Of a stretch of 8,435 nucleotides of DNA, positions 1 to 6,800 are shown in pieces. A program made the position numbers and the translations under genes. This stretch comes from Actinomycetes bacterium (GTDB lineage Bacteria; Actinomycetota; Thermoleophilia; Gaiellales; Gaiellaceae). The notes beneath the pieces were generated by a model. The model was given only the letters and a program-made list of their open reading frames with translations. It was not told where the DNA came from and made no database searches. Numbering within the stretch: position 1 is the first letter of the stretch; the number at the start of each line of letters is the position of its first letter. The stretch covers positions 1 to 8,435 of the forward strand of contig JAUXJK010000074.1 in NCBI GenBank assembly GCA_030624785.1, given 5' to 3'.

Positions 1-246
1 CGACGCGATCGCCTCGCGGAGCTCGGGCAGCCCCTCGGGATAGACACGGCGGACCAAGTCGCGGTCGCGGAGCTTCTCGATCCTGGAGTCGAGGCCGGCG
101 TCGGTCATTGGCATCTCGGTGACGCCGAGCGTGAGCTTGATCACGTCGGCGCCCTCCTTCTCCATCAGCTCGTCCGCGAGCTCATCCAGTACGAACATCT
201 GGAACTCGAGATCGGACGGCATGAAGTCTCTAATGGTGCGGGGCAT
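1..246 (-). CDS. PLP-dependent aminotransferase, class I/II (N-terminal part only)
   Basis: This is the first 82 residues of a protein that continues past the left edge. It begins MPRTIRDFMPSDLEFQ and contains ADVIKLTLGVTEMP (about residues 33-46) and VYPEGLPELREAIA (about 68-81). This is the N-terminal pattern of fold-type I aminotransferases: a substrate-lid segment with 'KLTLG', then 'Y-P-E-G-LPELREAIA' before the cofactor domain. The PLP lysine lies outside the window, so substrate cannot be inferred. The ATG at 246-244 is chosen because AAGGAGGT (minus strand, 258-251) sits about 4-5 bases upstream, close to an ideal ribosome binding site. The gene runs in the same direction as the MTHFR homologue but is separated by 233 bases, so it may have its own promoter. 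The family call is fairly sure; the specific reaction is unknown. Confidence 0.8.
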   Translation of the reverse strand, partial: MPRTIRDFMPSDLEFQMFVLDELADELMEKEGADVIKLTLGVTEMPMTDAGLDSRIEKLRDRDLVRRVYPEGLPELREAIAS

Positions 247-479
247 TACGACCTCCTTGTGCGTTGGTCAATCCGACGCGAGCAGGCGGGTGACCTAACG
301 CGGGAATGAGGGACTCGGCAGCAGTCGACCAGGAGGGCCGCGCCAGCAAACGGCACACACCCGGCCTGACAGAATCTGACGAAGTTCGAGGTCAATCATA
401 CGCTGTTTGAATTTCGGGCGCATGTCGCGGTCGCCTGTGTTCGGGTCAGGCGTGGTCAGACCAGCGTCGCCGCGAGACG
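247..479. other. Intergenic leader between the MTHFR homologue and the aminotransferase
   Basis: No credible gene lies in these 233 bases. On the minus strand there is a TATGAT box (400-395) and a TTGACC box (395-390) that could belong to a promoter for the aminotransferase. Neither has a well-spaced partner, so no promoter is called. A short inverted repeat TGGTC-A-GACCA lies just past the MTHFR stop, but its stem is 5 bp with no T-run, so it is not a convincing terminator. I recognise no riboswitch or RNA gene. Confidence 0.5.
251..258 (-). promoter_or_regulatory. Strong Shine-Dalgarno of the aminotransferase gene
   Basis: On the minus strand this reads AAGGAGGT, complementary to the 3' end of 16S rRNA, with CGTA between it and the ATG at 246. 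It fixes the start of the aminotransferase. It is much stronger than the sites in front of the other genes here, which suggests independent, efficient translation. Confidence 0.8.
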
Positions 480-1376
480 TCAGGGGCGAATTCCCAGAGC
501 CTCGCGTCCGACGACACGCGGGATCGCCTCGGCCTCCCAGCCGGGAGCCATCAGATGAACGCCGGCCACGCCCGACAGCTCACGGAGCTGGCGGAGCACA
601 TCGACGGCTATCTCCACCCCCGCAGCCTTCGCCTCATCGCCTTCGAGACCCTCCATTCGGTTGAAGGTCGCGGTGTCAACTTGAACGCCTGGGATGTTGT
701 CGTGCAAGTGTTGCAGCGTGCGAAAGCTTCGAGGCGGCGTGACACCGACGAGCACCGGCGCTCGTTGCGGCACCCCTGCCGCCACGAGGGGCGTGAACCA
801 CTCGGCAAAGCCCTCGACGTCGTAAACAATATTCGTCTGGAAGCCCTGTACGCCAGCGTCCAGCTTCGCCTCGAGCCTCTCGACAGAGTCGAGAAACGGG
901 TTGGCAGCGCTCAGGATGAAGAAGTCCGTCGGCTGCTCCAGCGTCTCACCCGCGGCCAGTCGTCCGGCGTTCATCTCGGCGACGAGCCGCACTAGCCCAA
1001 CGGAGTCGACATCCCTTACGTGCGTTGCCAGTGACTCGTACTTTCCGACCGCCAGGGGGTCACCGGACAGCGCCATGACGGCACGGACGCCGAGGGTCGA
1101 TGCGCCCAACAGATCTGCCTGCAACGCCAGGACGTTTCGGTCGCGCGTCGTCAGCTGCAGGACGGGCTCGAGACCTTCCTCGACAAGCCAGACCGAGCTC
1201 GCGAGCGGCGAGATCTTGACGCTTGCCGCCTGGTTGTCTGTGACGTTCGCAGCGTGCACGAGCGGAGCAAGGACGCGTGCGGTTCTACGCACAGCCTCTG
1301 CGTCGGGGGACAGTGGCGCGGTCAGCTCGGCCGTGAGCGCAAACTCGCCAGCTGCGAGCGCCTCCCGAAGGGTCAT
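480..1376 (-). CDS. metF: Methylenetetrahydrofolate reductase family protein (FAD-dependent)
   Basis: A complete 298-residue protein, the usual length for bacterial MTHFR (E. coli MetF is about 296). The family interconverts 5,10-methylene-THF and 5-methyl-THF on a flavin TIM barrel in the cytoplasm. Visible landmarks are Glu17 in FALTAEL (place of E. coli Glu28), Asp106 in MALSGDP (place of Asp120 in 'ALRGD') and Gln180 in GFQTNIVYDVEGF (place of Gln183 in 'TQFFFDVE'). It departs from canonical MetF: the FEFFPP start motif is replaced by TAELTAP, and the C-terminal 'GIHFYTLNR' type segment reads GVHLMAPGWE. This suggests a catabolic or specialised paralogue rather than the methionine-biosynthesis enzyme. 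The ATG lies inside ATGA shared with the stop of the upstream molybdoenzyme. Only a weak GAGG precedes it, so translation probably depends on coupling. Family sure; direction and electron partner unknown. Confidence 0.85.
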   Translation of the reverse strand: MTLREALAAGEFALTAELTAPLSPDAEAVRRTARVLAPLVHAANVTDNQAASVKISPLASSVWLVEEGLEPVLQLTTRDRNVLALQADLLGASTLGVRAVMALSGDPLAVGKYESLATHVRDVDSVGLVRLVAEMNAGRLAAGETLEQPTDFFILSAANPFLDSVERLEAKLDAGVQGFQTNIVYDVEGFAEWFTPLVAAGVPQRAPVLVGVTPPRSFRTLQHLHDNIPGVQVDTATFNRMEGLEGDEAKAAGVEIAVDVLRQLRELSGVAGVHLMAPGWEAEAIPRVVGREALGIRP

Positions 1377-3595
1377 GCCTCAGCGACGACACGGCAAGGA
1401 AGGCCACGCAGCAGCCACGTCCCCATGACAGGGTCGCAGCTGCCCTCCGCGTTCTCGGTACAGAAGTTGATGTTCGTCGAGGCGAAGCCGAAAGGATCAG
1501 CGGCGTCGTCAGCCCGTTCTGGGTACCACCAGCGATCGGCCTGAACGACGCGCTCGGGAAGCGCGTCCGTGAGCTGGGCCTGTTGGCGCACCGCCCCCAC
1601 CGGCGTCTCGACGCGTATCCATTCGCCATCCTTCACTCCGGCTTCGAGCGCCGTCTGCGGGTGCATCCTCACGAGCGGATGGGGGTACTTGTCTCGGAAC
1701 CGCGCCATGAGCTGAGCGTTCTGGTGGAATCCCTCGATCTTTCGACCACCGGTCGTCAGCACTAGCGGGTACGCGTCTGTAGCAGCGTCGAAGATCGCGG
1801 GAACCTCGTACGAGGGGAGAGGATCAATCCCCCACGATTCGAGGAGCGAAGAGTGAAGCTCGATCTTCCCGCTGGGCGTTGCGAAAGCAGGACGCGTATC
1901 GGTGGAGTCGCTCGCGAGTCGTGCGCTCTCGTTCGTACACGGGCCGGCATGGTCGCACAGGGTGTCGAAATTCAGTCCGGCCGGCGTCACGAGACTGTCC
2001 CAGAACTCCTCAGCAGTGTCTGGCCACTGGTCTTCTTGCCCGAGGCGCCGGCCAAGGTCTCTCCACAGCTCATAGTCGCTTCGATGCTCGTACTCGGCCG
2101 GGATTGGCGCTGGCGCGGCCTCCACGTAGTCACCCGCGATACCGAGGTAGCCGACTCCCGCAGAGAAGAAGGGCTTCTCGAGCCAATGGGCTGCCGGCAG
2201 TACATAGTCGGCAAGCCTCGAAGTCGGGTTCATGAAAAGATCGTGGACGACGAGGAGTTCGAGATTCTCGCTCGAAAGCGCTTCGACCGCGGCAGCCGCG
2301 TTCGCGCACGCGCCGACGGCGTTGTGGCCCTGAATGATGAGCGCTTTGACGCCGTAGGGACGCTCTTGTGTGATCGCCTGCCAGAGTGTTGGCTCGTGCG
2401 CCGTGGCGAGCCAACTCGGGATGTGGCGGTTACCGTGCCAGCCGCGACTCATGGCCTCCTCCAGGGCGTTGTAGCCACGTCCGATGACGGGGAAGCTGTC
2501 AGCACCGAGCCGCTTTTCTCGTTGAAGGTTCGACAGCGCGCCGGCCTCGAGGGCCTCACCATTCGCGAGCACGTCTCTCGGGGGACCCAGTAGCGCGTGC
2601 GCTCCCTCGACACCGATGTTCCCGGTGATGGCGATCAGGCACGCAAGCGCGCGGCCGGCCTGGACGGCGGCTACGCCGCTCTGGCAGAGCCCATTACCGC
2701 CGTGGATCAGCGTGGGGCCGTGGGTTGCGATCATCTGTGCGGCCGCAAGCAAGTCCGGCTCCGAGACCCCGCTGATCTCAGCGCCTCTCTCGGGCGGGTA
2801 CGCCCGCGCTCGCTCGCGAAGCTCGTCAAACCCGACAGCGTGCTCCTCGACGAACTCGGCGTCGTGGTAGCCGCCCTCGATGACACCGTGAATCAGGCTG
2901 AGGGCGAGCGCCACGTCTGTGCCAGGTCGGCTCTGAAGCCAGAGGTCGGCCGACTCCGCCTCGTGCGTACGCTCCGGGTCGATCACGATCAATTTCGCGC
3001 CCTCACGGCGCGCGCGCACGATCTCCCTCCACAGGAGTGGCATCGAGGCGCTTGGCCTGAGGCCCCAGATCACCATGCAGCGAGTCTTCCCGGGCGTCGG
3101 GGTCGTGTAGAACGTGGGCCCGAACCCGTATGTCAGGGACTCGCCAAGCGCGTTGGGGCCGTAACACACCTTGTCCTGACCCACAGCGTTCGGACTGTCG
3201 AAGAGGTGCATGAACCGCTCACCGATGCCTGAATCGGAGCCGTGGAGCGTGCCGTAGCTGTACGCGAGCGTCTCGGGACCGAACGAGCCAGCCAGATCGG
3301 AGATCGTTGTCGCGATCTCCTTGAGCGCTTCGTCCCATGTCGTCTCTTGCCACTCCCCGCTACCGCGCGGCCCCACCCTCTTCAGCGGAACGTGCACGCG
3401 GGAGGACGAGTTGTGAAGCTCGTGCGCCGCCATCCCTTTCGAGCAGACAAAGCCGGCGCTTACCGGATGATCCCTGTCACCTGCGATCGACGTAACACGC
3501 CCATCCTCGACCCCAACAAGAACGCCGCACTGCTGTGCGCACGAGAAGCAGACGGCCCTCTGCGTTCTGATGCTCGCGTCGCCGTCTGAGCTCAC
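1373..3595 (-). CDS. Molybdopterin oxidoreductase, formate dehydrogenase / acetylene hydratase-like
   Basis: A 740-residue Mo/W-bis(pyranopterin) enzyme of the DMSO reductase superfamily. An N-terminal [4Fe-4S] site is formed by Cys16, Cys19, Cys23 (CFSCAQQC) and Cys51 (FVCSKG). Cys144 in DKVCYGPNALGE lies where formate dehydrogenases carry the Sec/Cys metal ligand (~140) and acetylene hydratase its tungsten Cys141. The C-terminal pterin-binding domain shows TTGGRKIEGFHQN, DRWWYPE (~687-693), TNIN (~707-710) and a closing LLRGLPCRV. No Tat or Sec signal is visible, so it is cytoplasmic. The GTG at 3595 is chosen because it overlaps the kinase stop (GTGA), has AGGA 4 bases upstream, and starts the protein 15 residues before the first cluster cysteine. 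The frame stays open a further 67 codons, but those residues are arginine-rich and antiparallel to kinase coding sequence. No electron-transfer subunit lies nearby. Possible roles are formate oxidation, an acetylene-hydratase-like hydration, or reduction of an unknown substrate. Confidence 0.88.
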   Translation of the reverse strand: MSSDGDASIRTQRAVCFSCAQQCGVLVGVEDGRVTSIAGDRDHPVSAGFVCSKGMAAHELHNSSSRVHVPLKRVGPRGSGEWQETTWDEALKEIATTISDLAGSFGPETLAYSYGTLHGSDSGIGERFMHLFDSPNAVGQDKVCYGPNALGESLTYGFGPTFYTTPTPGKTRCMVIWGLRPSASMPLLWREIVRARREGAKLIVIDPERTHEAESADLWLQSRPGTDVALALSLIHGVIEGGYHDAEFVEEHAVGFDELRERARAYPPERGAEISGVSEPDLLAAAQMIATHGPTLIHGGNGLCQSGVAAVQAGRALACLIAITGNIGVEGAHALLGPPRDVLANGEALEAGALSNLQREKRLGADSFPVIGRGYNALEEAMSRGWHGNRHIPSWLATAHEPTLWQAITQERPYGVKALIIQGHNAVGACANAAAAVEALSSENLELLVVHDLFMNPTSRLADYVLPAAHWLEKPFFSAGVGYLGIAGDYVEAAPAPIPAEYEHRSDYELWRDLGRRLGQEDQWPDTAEEFWDSLVTPAGLNFDTLCDHAGPCTNESARLASDSTDTRPAFATPSGKIELHSSLLESWGIDPLPSYEVPAIFDAATDAYPLVLTTGGRKIEGFHQNAQLMARFRDKYPHPLVRMHPQTALEAGVKDGEWIRVETPVGAVRQQAQLTDALPERVVQADRWWYPERADDAADPFGFASTNINFCTENAEGSCDPVMGTWLLRGLPCRVVAEA

Positions 3596-4563
3596 TGCGT
3601 CCTGCTGCTGCGGGCAGTCTCCCCGGCCAGCGCGCCGACCTCCTCGAGAGTGGGCATCGCATCGGCACAGAGCAGCCGCGATGCGACAATAGCGCCCGCC
3701 GCGTTGCCGAACCGAGCCGCGTCTACGATGTCCCAGCCCTCCAGAAGTCCGTGGCAGAACGCCCCGCCGAAAGCGTCTCCGGCCCCAAGACCGCACACCA
3801 CTTCGATCTCGAGTGGCGCAATGCGTTCGCGTGTCCCAGACGACGTTGCGACAAGAACGCCATCGCGACCCATCTTGACGAGCGCTGCCTCGAGGCCGAA
3901 GCTGAGCAGTCGGTCTGCTGCCTTGTCCGGCTCGGACTCGCCTACAGCTATTTCACATTCCGTCAGGTTCCCGATCGCAATCGTCGCGTGCGCTATTGCG
4001 CCCCCGATCCAGCGGCGGGCTTCCTCGGCGGAACTCCAGAAACTCGGGCGGTAGTCGAGGTCCAACACCGTGTGCCTCTGCCGGTTTCGGGCGTCGAGAA
4101 CGGCCAGCGCGGTATCGCGGCTCGGCTGATCGCTGAAGCGATCAGCGGCAAGCCAAAGGATCGGAACCTCTCGAACCAGATCAAGATCGATATCGGCCAA
4201 CACGATCTCCATGTCCGGTGCCTTTGGGTACCGATAGAAGATGATCTGCGGATCATCGGGCGGGTCGAGCTCCGCGAACACGACGGGAGTCGGAAGCCCC
4301 TCGTAGCTACCGACGAAGGTCGTGTCTACGCCGAAACGCTCGGCGAGAGCGGTCTTCACGTAGGTACCAAACGCATCTTCGCCAACCTTTGTGAACACCG
4401 CCGCGTGTCGGCCCAGACGAGCCGCTGCCACCGCGACGTTTGTCGCCGTCCCACCCACTGATTTAGCGAACGTGTCGACGGTCGACAGCGGCCCTGACCC
4501 CTCGGGATACAGGTCAACGCCAACCCGACCGACGGTCAGGAGCTCTACGGATGTGCTCTGCAC
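3592..4563 (-). CDS. PfkB/ribokinase-family sugar kinase, IolC-like (5-dehydro-2-deoxygluconokinase type)
   Basis: A complete 323-residue kinase. PfkB proteins transfer phosphate from ATP to a sugar, sugar acid or nucleoside hydroxyl in the cytoplasm. The sequence shows LLTVGRVGVDLYP (8-20), the first PfkB signature with Gly37-Gly38 and Asn42 in SVGGTATN, and the second with catalytic-base Asp263 in GLGAGDAFGGAF. The 'GRVGVDLY' start and the internal DLDYRPSFW (168-176) resemble IolC of myo-inositol catabolism more than ribokinase or fructokinase. No other inositol gene is in the window, so the substrate may be a different deoxy-keto sugar acid. The GTG start at 4563 is preceded by GGAG only 3 bases upstream; no better in-frame start was seen. 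The stop overlaps the molybdoenzyme start by 4 bases, making it the first gene of the leftward operon. Confidence 0.85.
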   Translation of the reverse strand: MQSTSVELLTVGRVGVDLYPEGSGPLSTVDTFAKSVGGTATNVAVAAARLGRHAAVFTKVGEDAFGTYVKTALAERFGVDTTFVGSYEGLPTPVVFAELDPPDDPQIIFYRYPKAPDMEIVLADIDLDLVREVPILWLAADRFSDQPSRDTALAVLDARNRQRHTVLDLDYRPSFWSSAEEARRWIGGAIAHATIAIGNLTECEIAVGESEPDKAADRLLSFGLEAALVKMGRDGVLVATSSGTRERIAPLEIEVVCGLGAGDAFGGAFCHGLLEGWDIVDAARFGNAAGAIVASRLLCADAMPTLEEVGALAGETARSSRTQ

Positions 4564-4623
4564 GCGCTCCGCATATCTGTGCGAGACAGCTTAGTGCGAT
4601 CGGCGTCGCAGCAACGGCTAGTG

Positions 4624-4657
4624 CTCGAGGGGCTCAATGGCTCGAAGGACTCAATGG
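4624..4657 (+). repeat. 17-bp tandem direct repeat, candidate operator
   Basis: CTCGAGGGGCTCAATGG (4624-4640) is followed at once by CTCGAAGGACTCAATGG (4641-4657), 15 of 17 bases identical. Each unit splits into two similar halves (CTCGAnGGn and CTCAATGG), giving four related CTCRAnGG steps. It lies centrally between divergent genes, as expected for a shared regulator site. Function is inferred from position only; no regulator gene is in the window. Confidence 0.6.
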
Positions 4658-4759
4658 GTAGGCGCGCACGCGACGGGCAACAAGAATGCATCACGCGCTT
4701 CTAGCTCGCATCGCTCCGGATCCATCTACTACAGTCGGACTCTCAAATGGACCTGCATC

Positions 4760-4763
4760 GGAG
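4760..4763 (+). promoter_or_regulatory. hyuA: Ribosome binding site that decides the hyuA start
   Basis: GGAG here is followed by 6 bases (CATACG) and then TTG at 4770, a normal spacing. The upstream in-frame ATG at 4686 has no comparable purine-rich site. This supports the TTG as the real initiation codon. Confidence 0.6.
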
Positions 4764-4769
4764 CATACG

Positions 4770-6797
4770 TTGACGTTCAGGGCCGGTGTTGACACGGGCG
4801 GCACCTTCACTGACCTCGTGGCGTACGACGAGGCGACCGGCGACCTCCGCATGGCGAAGATCCTCTCGACGCCCGCGAACCCCTCGGAGGCCATCTTCGG
4901 CTCGTTCGCAAAGGGAGAGATCGAGACAGGCGACGTCGCGTACTTCGTGCATGGCACGACAGTTGCGACGAACGCCTTGATCGAACGCAAGGGCGCCGAC
5001 GTCGCGTTGCTCACGACAGACGGATTCCGTGACATCCTCCGCATTCAGCGGGTCACACGTCCTGACCATTTCGACCTACATTGGATCAAACCCACCCATG
5101 TAGTGCCGCGATCGCGGTGCGTTGGCATCGTCGAGCGCACGCTGCGCGATGGGACCATTCTCACGCCCCTCGACGAGGAACAGCTTCGAACAGAGATCAT
5201 CTCGCTGCGCGACGCGAACCAGTCGTCGTCTGTTGCGGTTGCGTACCTCTTCTCGTTCATCAATCCGGCACACGAACTCCGGACGCGCGAGATCATCGAG
5301 GAGCTATGGCCTCAAGCACGGGTATCGCTGTCCCATGAGGTCTTGCCGCGCTGGCGCGAGTACGAGCGCACATCGACGACGGTTATCGATGCCTATCTCA
5401 AGCCACTGATGGACGACTACCTCGCGACGCTAGAGCGAGAGTGCGAAGAGGGCGGCATCAGCCAGCTCTTCGTGCTGGGCTCAAACGGAGGCGTCATGAC
5501 AGCAGCGAAGGCGCGGACGCGCCCGGTCTCGCTCGTGCGCTCGGGTCCATCTGGAGGTGTGATGGCGGCGAGCCACCTGGGCAAGCTCCTTGGAATCGGA
5601 GATCTGATCGCTGCCGATATGGGAGGAACGAGCTTCGAGGCCTGCCTGCTGCCTGGATCGGCCCCGGTGTTCACCAACCTTGAGGAACTCGAGTACGGCG
5701 TACCGATCGCCCTCACCATGGTCGACGCACGCGCGATAGGCGCCGGGGGCGGCAGCCTTGCTGCTGTCGACGCCGCCGGCATACTCAAGGTCGGCCCACG
5801 CAGCGCTGGCGCTGATCCGGGTCCTGCGTGTTATTCACGCGGCGGCACCGAGCCGACAGTAACCGACGCAAATGCCGTGCTCGGCCGTCTCGCGCCCGAG
5901 TTCTCTCTGGCCGGCGACCTCGAGCTCGACTTCGACGCGGCAGCGGCCGCCGTTGACCCCCTCGCGGAGCAGCTCGGCCTCTCTCGCGAGCGCACGGCGC
6001 AGGGAATCATCGATGTCACCAACAACAACATGGCGCAGGCGCTCCGACTGGTGTCGACCGATCGAGGCCACGATCCGCGTGGCTCGACACTCGTCGCCTA
6101 TGGCGGGGCCGGTCCCCTGCATGCCTGCGAGCTTGCGCGGGCTCTACAGATCGGCCAGGTGCTCGTGCCGACGTACCCAGGTGCCTTCTCCGCGTTCGGG
6201 GCTCTGCTCTCGGACACCCGCTTCGACTACTCACAAACCCACTGGATGCGGATGCGCTATCTCGACGTGGACAAGGCGAACGAGATCTTCGCGACACTTG
6301 AGCGACAAGCGCTCGAAGACTTTCGTGAGGAGGGCTTCGACGAAGCGCCCCACCTCCTGCGGTCCGTCGACGTGCGCTATGTCGGTCAGAACTGGGAGCT
6401 CAACGTCTCGATCCCAGCCGGTCAAATAACAGACGCCGTGTTCGAGTCAGCCGCCGTACTCTTCGAGGAAGAACACGAGCGTTTCTACGGCTACTCGATT
6501 CCCGGAGAGGAGCTTGAAGTGTTGACGTTCAGCATCGCTGCGGTCGGTACCAGGCACTCGGTGGAGCTCCCTCGCATCCCGACGGGTTCAGCGCCCGAGC
6601 CGCTCGAGAAACGCGGTGCCGTCTTCGACGCCGCCACCGGCGCAGTCGAGACTGCCGTCTACGACCGCGACTCCTTCTGTGCAGGCATCGAGATCGAAGG
6701 ACCGGCGATCGTTGGTCAGGTCGACGCGACCACGCTGCTCCCGCCAGGGAGCAGCATGCGAGTCGATGACTATGGAAACCTGTTCGTAAAGGTCTGA
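4770..6797 (+). CDS. hyuA: Hydantoinase/5-oxoprolinase family, subunit A (HyuA-like ATPase subunit)
   Basis: A 675-residue protein from a TTG start. The family includes N-methylhydantoinase A, the N-terminal half of 5-oxoprolinase, and the beta subunits of acetone/acetophenone carboxylases. All are ATP-dependent and act as heteromers with subunit B. The N-terminal domain opens AGVDTGGTFTDLV (phosphate-binding loop, Asp8 to Asp15), with HGTTVATN at 61-68. The central ASKHA-type domain has SNGGVM, RSGPSGGVMAASHLG, DMGGTS (283-288), AIGAGGGS (322-329) and GADPGPACYSRGGTEPTVTDAN. The C-terminal domain has FEEEHERFYGYS (565-576). All family blocks are present, so it appears intact. Starting at TTG puts the phosphate loop at residue 6, as in relatives. 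The ATG at 4686 would add 28 residues without family likeness. hyuB follows after 3 bases. Cyclic amide hydrolysis versus carboxylation cannot be told apart from this subunit. Confidence 0.9.
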   Translation: MTFRAGVDTGGTFTDLVAYDEATGDLRMAKILSTPANPSEAIFGSFAKGEIETGDVAYFVHGTTVATNALIERKGADVALLTTDGFRDILRIQRVTRPDHFDLHWIKPTHVVPRSRCVGIVERTLRDGTILTPLDEEQLRTEIISLRDANQSSSVAVAYLFSFINPAHELRTREIIEELWPQARVSLSHEVLPRWREYERTSTTVIDAYLKPLMDDYLATLERECEEGGISQLFVLGSNGGVMTAAKARTRPVSLVRSGPSGGVMAASHLGKLLGIGDLIAADMGGTSFEACLLPGSAPVFTNLEELEYGVPIALTMVDARAIGAGGGSLAAVDAAGILKVGPRSAGADPGPACYSRGGTEPTVTDANAVLGRLAPEFSLAGDLELDFDAAAAAVDPLAEQLGLSRERTAQGIIDVTNNNMAQALRLVSTDRGHDPRGSTLVAYGGAGPLHACELARALQIGQVLVPTYPGAFSAFGALLSDTRFDYSQTHWMRMRYLDVDKANEIFATLERQALEDFREEGFDEAPHLLRSVDVRYVGQNWELNVSIPAGQITDAVFESAAVLFEEEHERFYGYSIPGEELEVLTFSIAAVGTRHSVELPRIPTGSAPEPLEKRGAVFDAATGAVETAVYDRDSFCAGIEIEGPAIVGQVDATTLLPPGSSMRVDDYGNLFVKV

Positions 6798-6800
6798 CCA

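Larger units (their letters stand above)
4564..4769. promoter_or_regulatory. Divergent control region between the kinase operon and hyuAB
   Basis: This 206-base gap separates two divergent transcription units and must hold both promoters. I see no clean -35/-10 pair for either direction; TACAGT at 4730-4735 on the plus strand is a weak -10 candidate. The most distinctive element is the 17-bp tandem repeat at 4624-4657. If hyuA instead started at the ATG at 4686, the gap would shrink to 122 bases. Confidence 0.55.

Noticed and set aside
390..400. Promoter for the aminotransferase (TTGACC or TATGAT on the minus strand)
   Set aside because: The two boxes adjoin one another and neither has a partner at 16-18 bases, so they cannot be called as a promoter by eye.
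447..470. Terminator after the MTHFR homologue
   Set aside because: The inverted repeat TGGTC/GACCA has a 5-bp stem and a 1-base loop and no following T-run.
1853..2593. A 246-codon open frame on the plus strand
   Set aside because: It lies entirely opposite the molybdoenzyme, has no family motifs, and follows from high GC content on the complementary strand.
3150..3175. Selenocysteine codon at the molybdoenzyme metal ligand
   Set aside because: The ligand position is an ordinary Cys codon (TGC/TGT type) in KVCYGP; no in-frame TGA is present.
3596..3796. A 67-residue N-terminal extension of the molybdoenzyme
   Set aside because: It is arginine-rich, lies out of frame over the kinase's 3' end, and precedes the normal start of the [4Fe-4S] domain. 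GTG at 3595 with AGGA upstream is better.
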